A stretch of 64,000 bases of DNA, from assembly GCA_017933995.1 (NCBI GenBank), contig JAGBKI010000001.1:1-64000 (forward strand). Direction: 5' to 3'. The notes beneath the pieces were generated by a model. The model had not been told where the DNA came from, searched no databases, and saw only the letters and a list, made by a program, of their open reading frames with translations. The DNA is from Bacteroidaceae bacterium (GTDB taxonomy: Bacteria > Bacteroidota > Bacteroidia > Bacteroidales > Bacteroidaceae). This document shows, one piece after another, positions 49,525-58,189 of this stretch; within the stretch, counting starts at the first letter, position 1, and the number at the start of each line of letters is the position of its first letter. Both the position numbers and the translations under genes were made by a program.

Positions 49525-52440
49525 ATGGCAGACGGGTTCAAATACAACGAGCGGGCTTGGGCCGGCCAAATCATCGGCTGGATAAAAGTCGAGATTGAAA
49601 ACGGCACAACCGTTTTTAAGGACGTGAACAACGATGCCAGCGTCAAGATGAAATCGGGAAAAACGCTCTTTCCCGACATTCTTCTTTTCACCGACAAAGT
49701 GTCCGGCATCATCTTCAACGGTTGGGAATTGAAGTATCCCGACACGCCTGCCGACGATGAAGCGATGTTGCTCAATGCGCTGGAAAAGGCGCGAAACCTG
49801 CAATCACATTCGTTTGTCACTTGGAACGGGGCGGAAGCCATCATTTGGGGGATACCCGATGAAAACTACGAGTTGAGTTCCCTCCGTGTTCTCAAGCGAT
49901 ACGCTAAAGACCCCGCCATAAACAAACGCGAGGACTTGGCACTTAAGCGTAACTATGAGCGGCACGAAAGCGACTTAAGAAGACGTGCTTTAGAAATCCT
50001 GCACGACCTGCAATCGCTCTTTTTAAGCGGCGAACTGAAGCCAGCCGTAAACATCTCCGCCGATGTCGTCCTTGCCGTTAGGCAGGCTGCCGACAGGATA
50101 ATTCCCCAGTTCACGCTCGCCATCAAGCAAACTTACGGGGCGGACGTCACGTTCCGCAAGGAATACAAGGAGTGGAAGCGCTACGAGAGCGCCACGCTTA
50201 GAATGTTGGAGTCTTCGTCACGCCGCCCTGAAGACGTGGACGCAGACGAGGTGCTTGCAAGGTTCGTTTTCTACAACTTAATCGGCAAAATCCTTTTCTA
50301 TCTTGTGCTTAGTGAGAACCTTGCAGGCAGGTTGCAGCCTTTCGGAAATGCAGGCAGCGCGCAAGACATCAAGGCATACTTGAACGCTTACTTTGAGCAG
50401 GCAAAGTCCATAGACTATCAGGCCATATTCAAGCCCTACTTTACGGACTGCATTCCATATTCCGATACGGTTTCAATCTGTTTGAGGCAACTCTTGGCAC
50501 AGTTGGGAAAATATGATTTCAGCGTGCTGCCTGCGTCTGTAGTGGGGCATATCCTTGAAAACCTCGTACCCGACAGCGAAAAACAGAAGTTCGGCCAGTA
50601 CTTTACGCCCGAATGTCTGGCAAACCTTGTGGCTTTCCCCGCCGCCCGGAGAAGCACGGACAATCTTTTTGACCCCACCTCCGGGACGGGTTCGTTCCTC
50701 ACTTCGTTCTACGACATCCTGCAATTCTACCACAACACAAGCCATGCCGCACGGCTGAAACAAATTTGGGGCAACGACATTTCGCATTTTCCGGCCATAC
50801 TTTCCGTAATCAGCCTCTACAAACAGAACGCTCGCGACAAGGATAACTTTCCGCGTGTCATCCGTGGCGACTTCTTCAACTTGAATGCCGACAGCACAGA
50901 GGTCTTCCCCGACCCTGTTGATTCCACAAAAAAGATTGAAGTCCCGATTCCACAGTTTGACGGCATTGCAAGCAATCTTCCGTTTATCCAGCAAGAGGAC
51001 ATCCCGGGTGAGAAACTCTCCGTGTTAATCCGGCAAGAGTTTAAGGACATCCAGCGCGCATTCCTGAAGGACGGGAACTTCTCCATAAACGAGCGTTCCG
51101 ACTACTTCACTTATTGCGTTTACCACGCCACAAAATTCCTCCGCGATGGTGGCGTACTTTCCGTCATAACTTCTAATGCTTGGCTCGGAAAAGCCTATGG
51201 CGTCGAGTTCAAGCGTTTTCTGCTTGACAATTATAATATAAGGTATGTCGTAAGGAGCAATGCCGAGCATTGGTTCACCACTTCGCAAGTTTCGACCATA
51301 TTCTTTGTGCTGGAGAAAAAGGCTGAAAGCACCTCCGCGAAGTTCGTAACGCTCAACTTCAAACTGGCCGACTACTTCAACACGACCGACACACAAGCCC
51401 GTTTGCAGCAGATAGAAGACCTGTACGATGCCATAGACACCTGCGAGAGCGACAATCGGAATTGGCAAGCGAACGGAATGTTCCCCTCTGTCTATAACAA
51501 ATGCGACGGGAATCTTACCGTCAGCATAGTTGGTCGGGACGTCTTGGAAGCAAGCCTTACAAGAGGCGAAAACTGGCAGAGTTTTTTCGTCGCGCCCAAT
51601 GTGCTCGACGGCCTCGGGCGAGTATTCACCAAGTACAGCCCTAACATCATTGACAGTTTCCGTGGCGAGAGGACGGGATGGGACAAGATGTTTGTTATTC
51701 CGCAAACGGCAAAAACACCCATCCACCCCGATTACCTGTTGCCTTACATCAAAGGGCCGACCCAACTTTCAAGCATCCTGTTTGACGGAGACTACAAATC
51801 GCGCCTGTTTGTTTGCGACACTGAGGAGCGGAATCTTGACAAAGGCACGCTTGCCTGGGTCAAGAAGTTTGAGAACCAGCCGAACAAAAACAACTCGCAG
51901 ACCGTCAGTGAGGCCAACAGAGGGCACAAGCCCTATTGGTATTCCCTGCGACCGCACGCTGCAAATATCCTCACGCTCATCAATCCGCACAAGCGCCACT
52001 TCTTTGCCTATTGCAAGCAAGACGTGATTTTCGGGCAGCGTCTGACGGGCATCAAGGTGAAAAATCCCGACGAGGCCGAACTCATTGCCGCGCTTCTGAA
52101 CTGCACGGTGTCCTACCTCGTTCTCGAAATGAAAGGAACAAGCCGCAACCTGGGTGCGCTTGATTTGAATGCAGACTTCTTTAAGGATATGAATTTCTTC
52201 AACCCGGCCTTGTTGTCGCCGAAACAAAAGGATGAGATTGTCAAAGCGTTCAGGCCCCTGCAAACAAGAAAAGTGTTGAACGTAGACGAAGAAGTTCTGC
52301 AAGCGGATAGACGCAACTTGGATGAAACCATATTCCGCACTTACAACCTGCCTTTAGACCTGCTTGAGGTCTTGCGCGGCGTATTGGTGCAGATGGTTCA
52401 GGACAGGGTGTCTTTGGCGCAAAGAACGCAATCGGACTGA
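49525..52440 (+). CDS. Type IIG-like restriction-modification fusion (PD-(D/E)XK nuclease + N6-methyltransferase, 971 aa)
   Basis: Start ATG at 49525 (a GTG at 49522 precedes it). Residues 49-70 contain FPDILLF...GWELK, i.e. Asp51...Glu68-x-Lys70 of a PD-(D/E)XK nuclease, with RRALEILHDL following. A helical linker leads to the methyltransferase: GQYFTPE, DPTSGTGSF at 383-391 (motif I) and SNLPF at 483-487 (motif IV, usually NPPF/Y). The C-terminal ~400 residues probably contain target recognition (ENWQSFF, GFRGERTGWDKMF-like segments). Type IIG enzymes cut a few bases from their site. The gene is visibly less GC-rich than its surroundings, suggesting horizontal acquisition together with 48652-49509. 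Confidence 0.82.
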   Translation: MADGFKYNERAWAGQIIGWIKVEIENGTTVFKDVNNDASVKMKSGKTLFPDILLFTDKVSGIIFNGWELKYPDTPADDEAMLLNALEKARNLQSHSFVTWNGAEAIIWGIPDENYELSSLRVLKRYAKDPAINKREDLALKRNYERHESDLRRRALEILHDLQSLFLSGELKPAVNISADVVLAVRQAADRIIPQFTLAIKQTYGADVTFRKEYKEWKRYESATLRMLESSSRRPEDVDADEVLARFVFYNLIGKILFYLVLSENLAGRLQPFGNAGSAQDIKAYLNAYFEQAKSIDYQAIFKPYFTDCIPYSDTVSICLRQLLAQLGKYDFSVLPASVVGHILENLVPDSEKQKFGQYFTPECLANLVAFPAARRSTDNLFDPTSGTGSFLTSFYDILQFYHNTSHAARLKQIWGNDISHFPAILSVISLYKQNARDKDNFPRVIRGDFFNLNADSTEVFPDPVDSTKKIEVPIPQFDGIASNLPFIQQEDIPGEKLSVLIRQEFKDIQRAFLKDGNFSINERSDYFTYCVYHATKFLRDGGVLSVITSNAWLGKAYGVEFKRFLLDNYNIRYVVRSNAEHWFTTSQVSTIFFVLEKKAESTSAKFVTLNFKLADYFNTTDTQARLQQIEDLYDAIDTCESDNRNWQANGMFPSVYNKCDGNLTVSIVGRDVLEASLTRGENWQSFFVAPNVLDGLGRVFTKYSPNIIDSFRGERTGWDKMFVIPQTAKTPIHPDYLLPYIKGPTQLSSILFDGDYKSRLFVCDTEERNLDKGTLAWVKKFENQPNKNNSQTVSEANRGHKPYWYSLRPHAANILTLINPHKRHFFAYCKQDVIFGQRLTGIKVKNPDEAELIAALLNCTVSYLVLEMKGTSRNLGALDLNADFFKDMNFFNPALLSPKQKDEIVKAFRPLQTRKVLNVDEEVLQADRRNLDETIFRTYNLPLDLLEVLRGVLVQMVQDRVSLAQRTQSD

Positions 52441-52510
52441 TACGTACCTTAGAATTATTGAAAGCCTTGTGTTACAGAATGAAATAAACCAGTATTTTTG
52501 CTACCCTATT

Positions 52511-52534
52511 CCCGATTTTTCCGAAAAAATCGGG
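52511..52534 (+). terminator. Hairpin after the restriction-modification gene
   Basis: cccgattttt (52511-52520) pairs with aaaaatcggg (52525-52534) around ccga, 70 bases after the stop codon. No long T run follows on the plus strand. Confidence 0.5.
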
Positions 52535-52658
52535 AGTATACTCCACAATTTCGGCGTTTTTTGTGCGTCCTCTGATTAACTCATTAACTGATTAACTCTT
52601 CAACTGGCAAACGGTAACTCCACTTTTCACTATTACTTTTTAACTATTCACTAAAACA

Positions 52659-53924
52659 ATGCGCATCCTCCTTTGCAACACCTCCGAGAGCACGGGCGGC
52701 GCGGCCATAGCGGCGCGGCGCCTGATGGTGGCGCTGCGCCGCGCGGGGGAGGACGTGCGGATGGTGGTGCGCGACCGCGCCGCCGACAGTGACGTGGGTG
52801 TGCTGACACCTGCCTGCCCGAAACTCTGCCTGAAGGCCAAGTTCGTGGCCGAGCGCGTGGGCATCCTGCGCGCCAACCGCTGGCGCCGCCACCGCCTCTT
52901 CGAGGTGGACAGCGCCACCTGCGGCACCGACCTCACCCGCCTGCCCGCCTTCCGGCAGGCCGACGTGCTCCACCTCCACTGGGTGAACCAGGGGATGGTT
53001 TCGCTGAAAGGCATCGCCGAGGTGCTACAATCGGGCAAGCCCGTCGTGTGGACCCTCCACGACATGTGGCCGCTCACAGGCATCTGCCACCATGCCCGCG
53101 ACTGCCGGGGCTGGCTCCACGGCTGTGGAAACTGCCCCATACTGTATAAAGGCAGTCCCCGCGACCTCTCCTGCCGCACCTACCAGCGCAAACAGGCCGC
53201 CTACGGCACCGCCCCGATGCACTTCGTGGCGTGCAGCGACTGGCTGGCCGACATCGCCCGCCGCGCCCCCCTGCTCCGGGGGCACACCGTCCACAGCATA
53301 CCCAACCCCATCGACACCGCCTTTTACACGCCCGCAGACCCCGCCGCCGCGCGCCGCGAAGCCGGGCTGCCCGCCGGGGGAGACATCCTGCTCTTCCTCG
53401 CCTACAAAGCCACCGACCCCAACAAAGGCATCGCCTACCTGCGCCAGGCCCTCGAACGCCTCGTGGCCGCGAAGCCCGAAATGCGCCGTGCGCTCCACCT
53501 CGTCGTCGTGGGACGCGGGGGCGCCACCCTGGCCGGCACCTTCGCCGTGCCCGCCACCACCGTCGACTACCTGGCCGACCCCGACGCCGTGCGCCGCCTC
53601 TACCGCGCCGCCACACTCCTGATGACGCCCACCTTGCAGGACAACCTGCCCAACACCATCGTCGAAGCCATGGCCTGCGGCGTGCCCACCGTCGGTTTCC
53701 GCGTCGGCGGGCTGCCCCAGCTCATCGCCCACCGCGAGAACGGCTACCTGGCCGACTATAAGGACGCCGCCGACCTCGCCCGTGGCATCGCCGAGACCCT
53801 CCAGCCCGCCGTGCGCCGCCGCTACGCCGAAGCCTGCCGCCGCCGCGCCGAGCAAAACTTCTCCATGCCCGCCGTAGCCGCATCCTACCAGGCGGTATAT
53901 CGTCAGGCGGTGAAGCACGTTTAA
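52659..53924 (+). CDS. Glycosyltransferase family 4 (421 aa)
   Basis: GT-B enzyme. N-terminal half begins MRILLCNTSESTGGAAIAARRL and includes DVLHLHWVN and VWTLHDMWPLTG. The C-terminal half has the donor site PTLQDNLPNTIVEAMACGVPTVGFRVGG (the EX7E motif). Wording WTLHDMWPLTGICHHARDC with several Cys residues is typical of Bacteroidales members in polysaccharide loci. Acts in the cytoplasm on activated sugar donors. Extremely GC-rich, more so than neighbours. Confidence 0.88.
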   Translation: MRILLCNTSESTGGAAIAARRLMVALRRAGEDVRMVVRDRAADSDVGVLTPACPKLCLKAKFVAERVGILRANRWRRHRLFEVDSATCGTDLTRLPAFRQADVLHLHWVNQGMVSLKGIAEVLQSGKPVVWTLHDMWPLTGICHHARDCRGWLHGCGNCPILYKGSPRDLSCRTYQRKQAAYGTAPMHFVACSDWLADIARRAPLLRGHTVHSIPNPIDTAFYTPADPAAARREAGLPAGGDILLFLAYKATDPNKGIAYLRQALERLVAAKPEMRRALHLVVVGRGGATLAGTFAVPATTVDYLADPDAVRRLYRAATLLMTPTLQDNLPNTIVEAMACGVPTVGFRVGGLPQLIAHRENGYLADYKDAADLARGIAETLQPAVRRRYAEACRRRAEQNFSMPAVAASYQAVYRQAVKHV

Positions 53925-53958
53925 TGTATTAATGCTAATTATATATTGTCTATTCTAA

Positions 53959-54777
53959 ATGGAAGTTTCTTCTACTGACGGCGCGGGTTCTCATCCCCCG
54001 CTGAAAATCACCGTCGCCACCGTCACCTACAACGCCGCCGCCCTCATCGCCCGCACCATCGAGAGCGTTGAGCGGCAGGACTACCCCCACGTCGAGCACC
54101 TCGTCATCGACGGCAACAGCACCGACGACACCCTCGCCCAAATCCACCGCTACCAGGAGCGCAACAGCGTCGCCCCCGTCCCGCACGAAGTGGCCTGCCT
54201 CAGCGAACCCGACGAAGGGCTATACGACGCCATGAACAAAGCCCTGCGCGAGGCCACCGGCGACTACATCCTGTTCCTCAACGCGGGCGACACCCTCCAC
54301 GACGCCCACACCCTTTCTTCGCTCGCCGCCGTGGCCGAGGCCGCGCCGCAGCCCCCCGCCGTCGTCTATGGCGACACCGACCTCTACGACCTCCGGGGCC
54401 GCTTCGTGCGCCACCGCCGCCTCGCCCCGCCCCCCACGCTCACCTGGAAGAGTTTTCGCCAGGGCATGCTCGTCTGCCACCAGGCGTTCTGCGCCCGCCT
54501 CGACCTCGCCCGCCTCACGCCCTACGACCTCCGCTACCGCTTCAGCGCCGACTTCGACTGGTGCATCCGCATCATGCGCCAGGCTGCACGCCATCGCCTC
54601 CCCCTCCTCCCCGCCGGCACCGTCGTCGCCCACTACCTCGACGACGAAGGCACCACCAAGAAGAACCACCAAGCCTCCCTCCGCGAACGCTTCCACATCA
54701 TGGCGCGCCACTACGGCCTCATCCCCACCGCCCTGCGCCACCTCTGGTTCGTACTACGCGCCTTCGTGAAAAAGTAA
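53959..54777 (+). CDS. Glycosyltransferase family 2 (272 aa)
   Basis: GT-A enzyme: ITVATVTYNAAALIARTIESVERQDYP at the start, LVIDGNSTDDT, SEPDEGLYDAMNKALREATGDYILFLNAGD (metal-binding motif in place of DxD) and a C-terminal RYRFSADFDWCIRI. Members of this subgroup are common in capsule or LPS-type loci. It follows the GT4 gene by 34 bases, same strand, so both likely extend the same glycan. Confidence 0.88.
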   Translation: MEVSSTDGAGSHPPLKITVATVTYNAAALIARTIESVERQDYPHVEHLVIDGNSTDDTLAQIHRYQERNSVAPVPHEVACLSEPDEGLYDAMNKALREATGDYILFLNAGDTLHDAHTLSSLAAVAEAAPQPPAVVYGDTDLYDLRGRFVRHRRLAPPPTLTWKSFRQGMLVCHQAFCARLDLARLTPYDLRYRFSADFDWCIRIMRQAARHRLPLLPAGTVVAHYLDDEGTTKKNHQASLRERFHIMARHYGLIPTALRHLWFVLRAFVKK

Positions 54778-54985
54778 ATGAAGAATGAAGAGTGAAGAAT
54801 TGCTGTCCTCCGCCGTCTGCCACTGTGGTGGCTCGTCGTCTGCTTCCTTTTGTTGCAGATGTGCTGGTGGGGCATCAACTATTTGCCCCCCGCCCAAGGT
54901 ATGAGCGTCCACATCTATGCTTGACAACCCCTTTATGTGTGTGTGAAAAGGGGGTTGCGCTACTGCATACATACGAAAAACCTGC

Positions 54986-55101
54986 GTTTTTCTTTTCTCT
55001 GCGCTCGCCTTGCGCTACTCTGCTTGCGCCGTGTTAGGCTGCGGCTCGGCAGAGAAAAGAAAAATCGCTGTTTTTCTTTTCTCTGCGCTCGCCTTGCGCT
55101 A
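54986..55101. repeat. 84-bp-spaced direct repeat with central inverse copy
   Basis: A 32-mer (from 'gtttttcttttctctg' through 'ttgcgcta') occurs identically at 54986-55017 and 55070-55101. Between them, cagagaaaagaaaaa (55050-55064) is its inverse. The inverse can pair with either copy; with the second it makes a tight stem whose loop is tcgctg. The second copy runs straight into the ompH-like gene's -7 element. Confidence 0.75.
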
Positions 55102-55107
55102 ACTTTG
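55100..55107 (+). promoter_or_regulatory. -7 element (TAACTTTG) of the ompH-like/murI operon
   Basis: TAACTTTG, then CAGCC, 25 bases before the start at 55132. The first repeat copy carries ctactctg at the equivalent place. No TTTG is present at -33. Confidence 0.6.
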
Positions 55108-55131
55108 CAGCCAATAAGAGAAAAAGCGCCA

Positions 55132-55650
55132 ATGAAGAAGTTATTTGTATGCCTCGCCGCTATGCTGCTCTGCCTCGCTGCGGCCGCGCAGACCGGGGCC
55201 AAATACGGCACGCTGAGTTACGACGCACTGCTGCGCGAGATGCCCGAATACGGGCTGTTGCAGAGCCGCCTGCAGTCGCTGCGCGCCGCCTACCAGAGCG
55301 AGGTGCGCTACAACGAACAAGTGTTCGAGACCATGTTCGCCGACTATCTGGGCGGGCAGGCCGGTTTCGCCCCCGCCATCCTTGAGAAACGCCAGCGCGA
55401 CCTGCAGGAAGCGCTCGAAAAGAGCCTCGCGTTCCGCGCCGAGGCCGACAGCCTGCTGCGCGCCGCTGAGCGCGACATGCTCGCCCCCATCCGCGCGCGC
55501 CTCGACAGCGTCGTGGCCGAGGTGGGTGCCGAGCGCGGCTACGAGTTCATCCTCAACACCGACGCCGCAGCGTTCCCCTACATCCACAGCAGCGTGGCCG
55601 AGGACGCCATGCCCTTTGTGCGCGAAAAACTAAACGCCCGCAAGGAATGA
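55132..55650 (+). CDS. OmpH/Skp-family periplasmic chaperone (172 aa)
   Basis: Signal peptide MKKLFVCLAAMLLCLAAAAQ. The mature part starts AKYGTLSYDALLREMPEY (the conserved opening 'vg.vd...il..mpey'), then a long charged helix (residues ~55-125) as in Skp tentacles, and ends with GYEFILNTDAAAFPYIHSS. It chaperones outer-membrane proteins. Its stop overlaps the murI start (ATGA); ompH followed by murI is a frequent order in Bacteroidales. A longer frame from 54937 is repeat sequence. Confidence 0.85.
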   Translation: MKKLFVCLAAMLLCLAAAAQTGAKYGTLSYDALLREMPEYGLLQSRLQSLRAAYQSEVRYNEQVFETMFADYLGGQAGFAPAILEKRQRDLQEALEKSLAFRAEADSLLRAAERDMLAPIRARLDSVVAEVGAERGYEFILNTDAAAFPYIHSSVAEDAMPFVREKLNARKE

Positions 55651-56489
55651 CCCACGCCAGTGACAACGCCGCCGGCAGCATCGGGATTTTCGACTCGGGC
55701 TACGGCGGCCTGACCATTCTCAGGCAGATACGCCAGTACCTCCCCGAGTACGACTACATCTATCTCGGCGACAACGCGCGCGCCCCCTACGGCCCGCGCT
55801 CGTTCGAGGTGGTCTATGCCTACACGCTGCAGGCTGTCGAGGCGCTCTACCGGCGCGGCTGCAACCTGGTCATCCTGGCCTGCAACACGGCCTCGGCCAA
55901 GGCGTTGCGCACCATCCAGGAGAACGACCTGCCCCGATGGGGCGGCGCGAAGCGCGTGCTGGGCGTCATACGCCCCACGGTCGAGGCGCTGGGCGACATC
56001 ACGCGGACGCGCCACGTCGGCCTGCTCGCCACGCCCGGCACCGTCGGCTCGCGGTCCTACGAACTGGAGTTGCAGAAACTCTACGGCGACATCCGCCTGA
56101 CCAGCGTGGCCTGCCCCATGTGGGTGGCGCTGGTCGAGTACGGCGAGTTCGACAGCCCCGGCGCCGACTATTTCATCCGCAAGCGCATCGAGACCGTGAT
56201 GCGCAAAGACCCCGAGGTCGACACGCTCATCCTGGGCTGCACGCACTTCCCGCTGCTGATGGAGAAAATCACGAAGTACACGCCCCCCGGCGTGCGCCTC
56301 GTGCCGCAGGGCGAATACGTGGCGCGCAGCCTGGCCGCCTACCTGGGCCGCCACGCGCAGATGCGCGCGCGCTGCACCACCGGCGGCACCTGCCGCTTCC
56401 TCACCACCGAGAGTGCCGAAACCTTCAGGCGTACCGCCAGCATATTCCTGCACAAACAGGTTAAGGAGGTGGAGAAGATTGAGTTGTAA
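55647..56489 (+). CDS. murI: Glutamate racemase
   Basis: 280 residues. IGIFDSGYGGLTIL at 13-26, YLGDNARAPYG, ILACNTASAKALR (first catalytic Cys) and LILGCTHFPLL (second catalytic Cys). Converts L- to D-glutamate for peptidoglycan synthesis in the cytoplasm. It is translated with the ompH-like gene through an ATGA overlap. Ends RTASIFLHKQ, where family members close with a short helix. Confidence 0.95.
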   Translation: MTHASDNAAGSIGIFDSGYGGLTILRQIRQYLPEYDYIYLGDNARAPYGPRSFEVVYAYTLQAVEALYRRGCNLVILACNTASAKALRTIQENDLPRWGGAKRVLGVIRPTVEALGDITRTRHVGLLATPGTVGSRSYELELQKLYGDIRLTSVACPMWVALVEYGEFDSPGADYFIRKRIETVMRKDPEVDTLILGCTHFPLLMEKITKYTPPGVRLVPQGEYVARSLAAYLGRHAQMRARCTTGGTCRFLTTESAETFRRTASIFLHKQVKEVEKIEL

Positions 56490-56717
56490 AGTAATAAATA
56501 ATAATTAAAAAGATGAGTTACTGCATAGCCCTTGTGTCTAACCACAAAACACCCCTACACACACTAAAGGCTGCGCAGCGGGTGGCTGAAGCCTTTGTGT
56601 CCTCTGGCGGGCGAAGCCCTTTGTGTCCTTAGAGATTTTTTGTGTCTTTCGTGGTTAAAACACCCGCCACCACATTATCCACTTTTACTTTTTACCTTTT
56701 AATTTTTAACTAAAAGA

Positions 56718-56969
56718 ATGAAACATCTCTTTTATATATTTGTAACGCTTCTCGCCGTCGGCCTTGCGTCGTGCGGCGGCGGTAAGACACAGGAAACGTC
56801 CGGCGGCGACGACACGCTTCCCGCCGCCGTCGACGAAGAGACGCAGCGTTTCCTCAGCGAGGAGGGCGACATCGTGCGCGACGGAGACACCACCGACTAC
56901 AGCCGCGTGCCCGATGACCTCCCCGACGAGGAAGACATCGAGGCGAACCTCCCGCCGATTGAGGAATGA
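56718..56969 (+). CDS. Small acidic lipoprotein (83 aa)
   Basis: MKHLFYIFVTLLAVGLASC with lipobox LASC, then GGGKTQETSGGDD and a strongly acidic remainder (EEGDIVRDGDTTDY, DLPDEEDIEANLPPIEE). No known domain. Function unknown. Located between murI and frr, separated from both by repeat-filled gaps. Confidence 0.65.
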   Translation: MKHLFYIFVTLLAVGLASCGGGKTQETSGGDDTLPAAVDEETQRFLSEEGDIVRDGDTTDYSRVPDDLPDEEDIEANLPPIEE

Positions 56970-57029
56970 AGTTCCTCTGAATTAAAAAATAAAAATTAAA
57001 AAGTAAAAGATGAGTCTGATTTCACGCCA

Positions 57030-57125
57030 GTTGGAGCGCAGGCGTCCCGCCTGCGACCGGCGCAAGACGTAACTTTTTTATTATGGCTTTGCGGGTAGTC
57101 GCAGACGAGACGCCTGCGCTCCAAC
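57030..57125. repeat. Nested inverted repeat upstream of frr
   Basis: gttggagcgcaggcgtc (57030-57046) and 57109-57125 are exact complements. An outer AT-rich pair (aaaaattaaaaagtaaaagatga near 56990-57012 and its complement near 57144-57175) surrounds it. The 'gagacgcctgcgctccaac' word matches 1354-1372. Confidence 0.65.
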
Positions 57126-57184
57126 ACGCCGCCACCACATCATCATCTTTTACTTTTTACCTTTTAATTATTAATTTAAATACC

Positions 57185-57745
57185 ATGACAGACGTTAAAG
57201 AACTGCTCAATTCCCTTGACGAGCGCATGGAAATGAGCGTGATGCACCTTGAGGAGAACCTCTCGCGCATCCGTGCGGGCCGCGCCAACGTGCACATCCT
57301 CGATGGCGTGCGCATCGACTACTACGGCCAGATGTCGCCCATCAACGTGGCCGCCAGCCTCACCACGCCTGACGCCCGCACCATCGCCATCAAGCCTTTC
57401 GACAAGTCCATGTTCAAGGTCATCGAAAAGGCCATCATCAACAGCGACGTGGGCATCATGCCCGAGAACAACGGCGAAATCATCCGCCTGGGCATCCCGC
57501 CCCTCACCGAGGAGCGACGCCGCCAGCTCACCAAGCAGTGCAACGGCGAGGCTGAGGAGTCCAAGATAGCCATCCGCAACCTGCGCCGCGAGGGTGTCGA
57601 CAAACTCAAGAAAGCCGTCAAGGACGGACTGAGCGAAGACCTCGGCAAGGACGGCGAGGCCGAACTCCAGAAACTCCACGACAAGCACATCAAGGCCGTC
57701 GACGCACTCCTTGAGAAGAAAAACAAGGAAATTATGACCGTCTAA
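57185..57745 (+). CDS. frr: Ribosome recycling factor
   Basis: 186 residues, the normal length. Start MTDVKELLNSLDERM; LEENLSRIRAGRANVHILDGVRIDYYG, INVAASLTTPDARTIAIKPFDK and PPLTEERRRQLTKQ are family signatures of the helical and beta domains. Splits post-termination ribosomes with EF-G. An upstream in-frame ATG at 57083 lies within repeat sequence and was not used. A 28-bp inverted repeat follows the stop. Confidence 0.96.
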   Translation: MTDVKELLNSLDERMEMSVMHLEENLSRIRAGRANVHILDGVRIDYYGQMSPINVAASLTTPDARTIAIKPFDKSMFKVIEKAIINSDVGIMPENNGEIIRLGIPPLTEERRRQLTKQCNGEAEESKIAIRNLRREGVDKLKKAVKDGLSEDLGKDGEAELQKLHDKHIKAVDALLEKKNKEIMTV

Positions 57746-57760
57746 CGTTTTGATTGACCA

Positions 57761-57865
57761 TTGATGATTGACCATTGAACATTGACCATTGACCATTGGC
57801 TAACGCGACGATACACGTGCCGGATGGTAATGGCGGGTGGTCAATGTTCAATGGTCAATCATCAA
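57761..57865. repeat. Perfect 28-bp inverted repeat of 'ttgaccattga' words
   Basis: 57761-57788 and 57838-57865 are exact complements; the 49-base loop carries gtgccggatggtaatggcgg. A second, weaker copy with the same loop word is at 58075-58180. The word 'ttgaccattgacc' also occurs inside the hydrolase gene at 2955-2997. Confidence 0.75.
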
Positions 57866-57902
57866 CGGTCAATGGTCAATGTTCAATCAAAAAACCTCCC
57901 CC

Positions 57903-58073
57903 ATGCCCGGCTCCCCGAAGGACAGGTTCACATACTACTTCTTCTATCTCCTGTTGAAGTTCGCCAAGATAGGGTTTATCGTCCTGGTGAGCTATTTTGT
58001 GCTGACGATGCTCCTGGACTTCCCCGCCTGGATGACCGCGCTGGTCGTGATTGGCATCATTATTCTGATTTGA
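57903..58073 (+). CDS. Small membrane protein (56 aa)
   Basis: MPGSPKDRFTYYFFYLLLKFAKIGFIVLVSYFVLTMLLDFPAWMTALVVIGIIILI in outline: a short basic start, then two hydrophobic helices (~14-38 and ~42-56) with no tail. Start at 57903 was chosen because everything before it in frame is repeat sequence. It lies between frr and rsgA, and its leader (ttcaatcaaaaaacctcccc) nearly equals that of rsgA. Function unknown. Confidence 0.6.
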   Translation: MPGSPKDRFTYYFFYLLLKFAKIGFIVLVSYFVLTMLLDFPAWMTALVVIGIIILI

Positions 58074-58074
58074 A

Positions 58075-58180
58075 TGATTGACCATTGATGATTGACCATA
58101 GACCATTGACCATTGGCTTCGCGATGAAATGTGCCGGATGGCAATGGCGGGTGGTCAATGGTCAATGTTCAATCAAAACC
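58075..58180. repeat. Second 'ttgaccattga' repeat block, upstream of rsgA
   Basis: attgaccattgatgattgacc on the left and ggtggtcaatggtcaatgttc on the right are partly complementary. The loop word gtgccggatggcaatggcggg differs from that at 57761-57865 by one base, so the two blocks are duplicates. Confidence 0.65.
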
Positions 58181-58189
58181 TCCCCCCTT

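Noticed and set aside
54937..55131. Extension of the ompH-like protein by ~65 residues
   Set aside because: The region is the direct-repeat and promoter block; the signal peptide at 55132 is the proper start.
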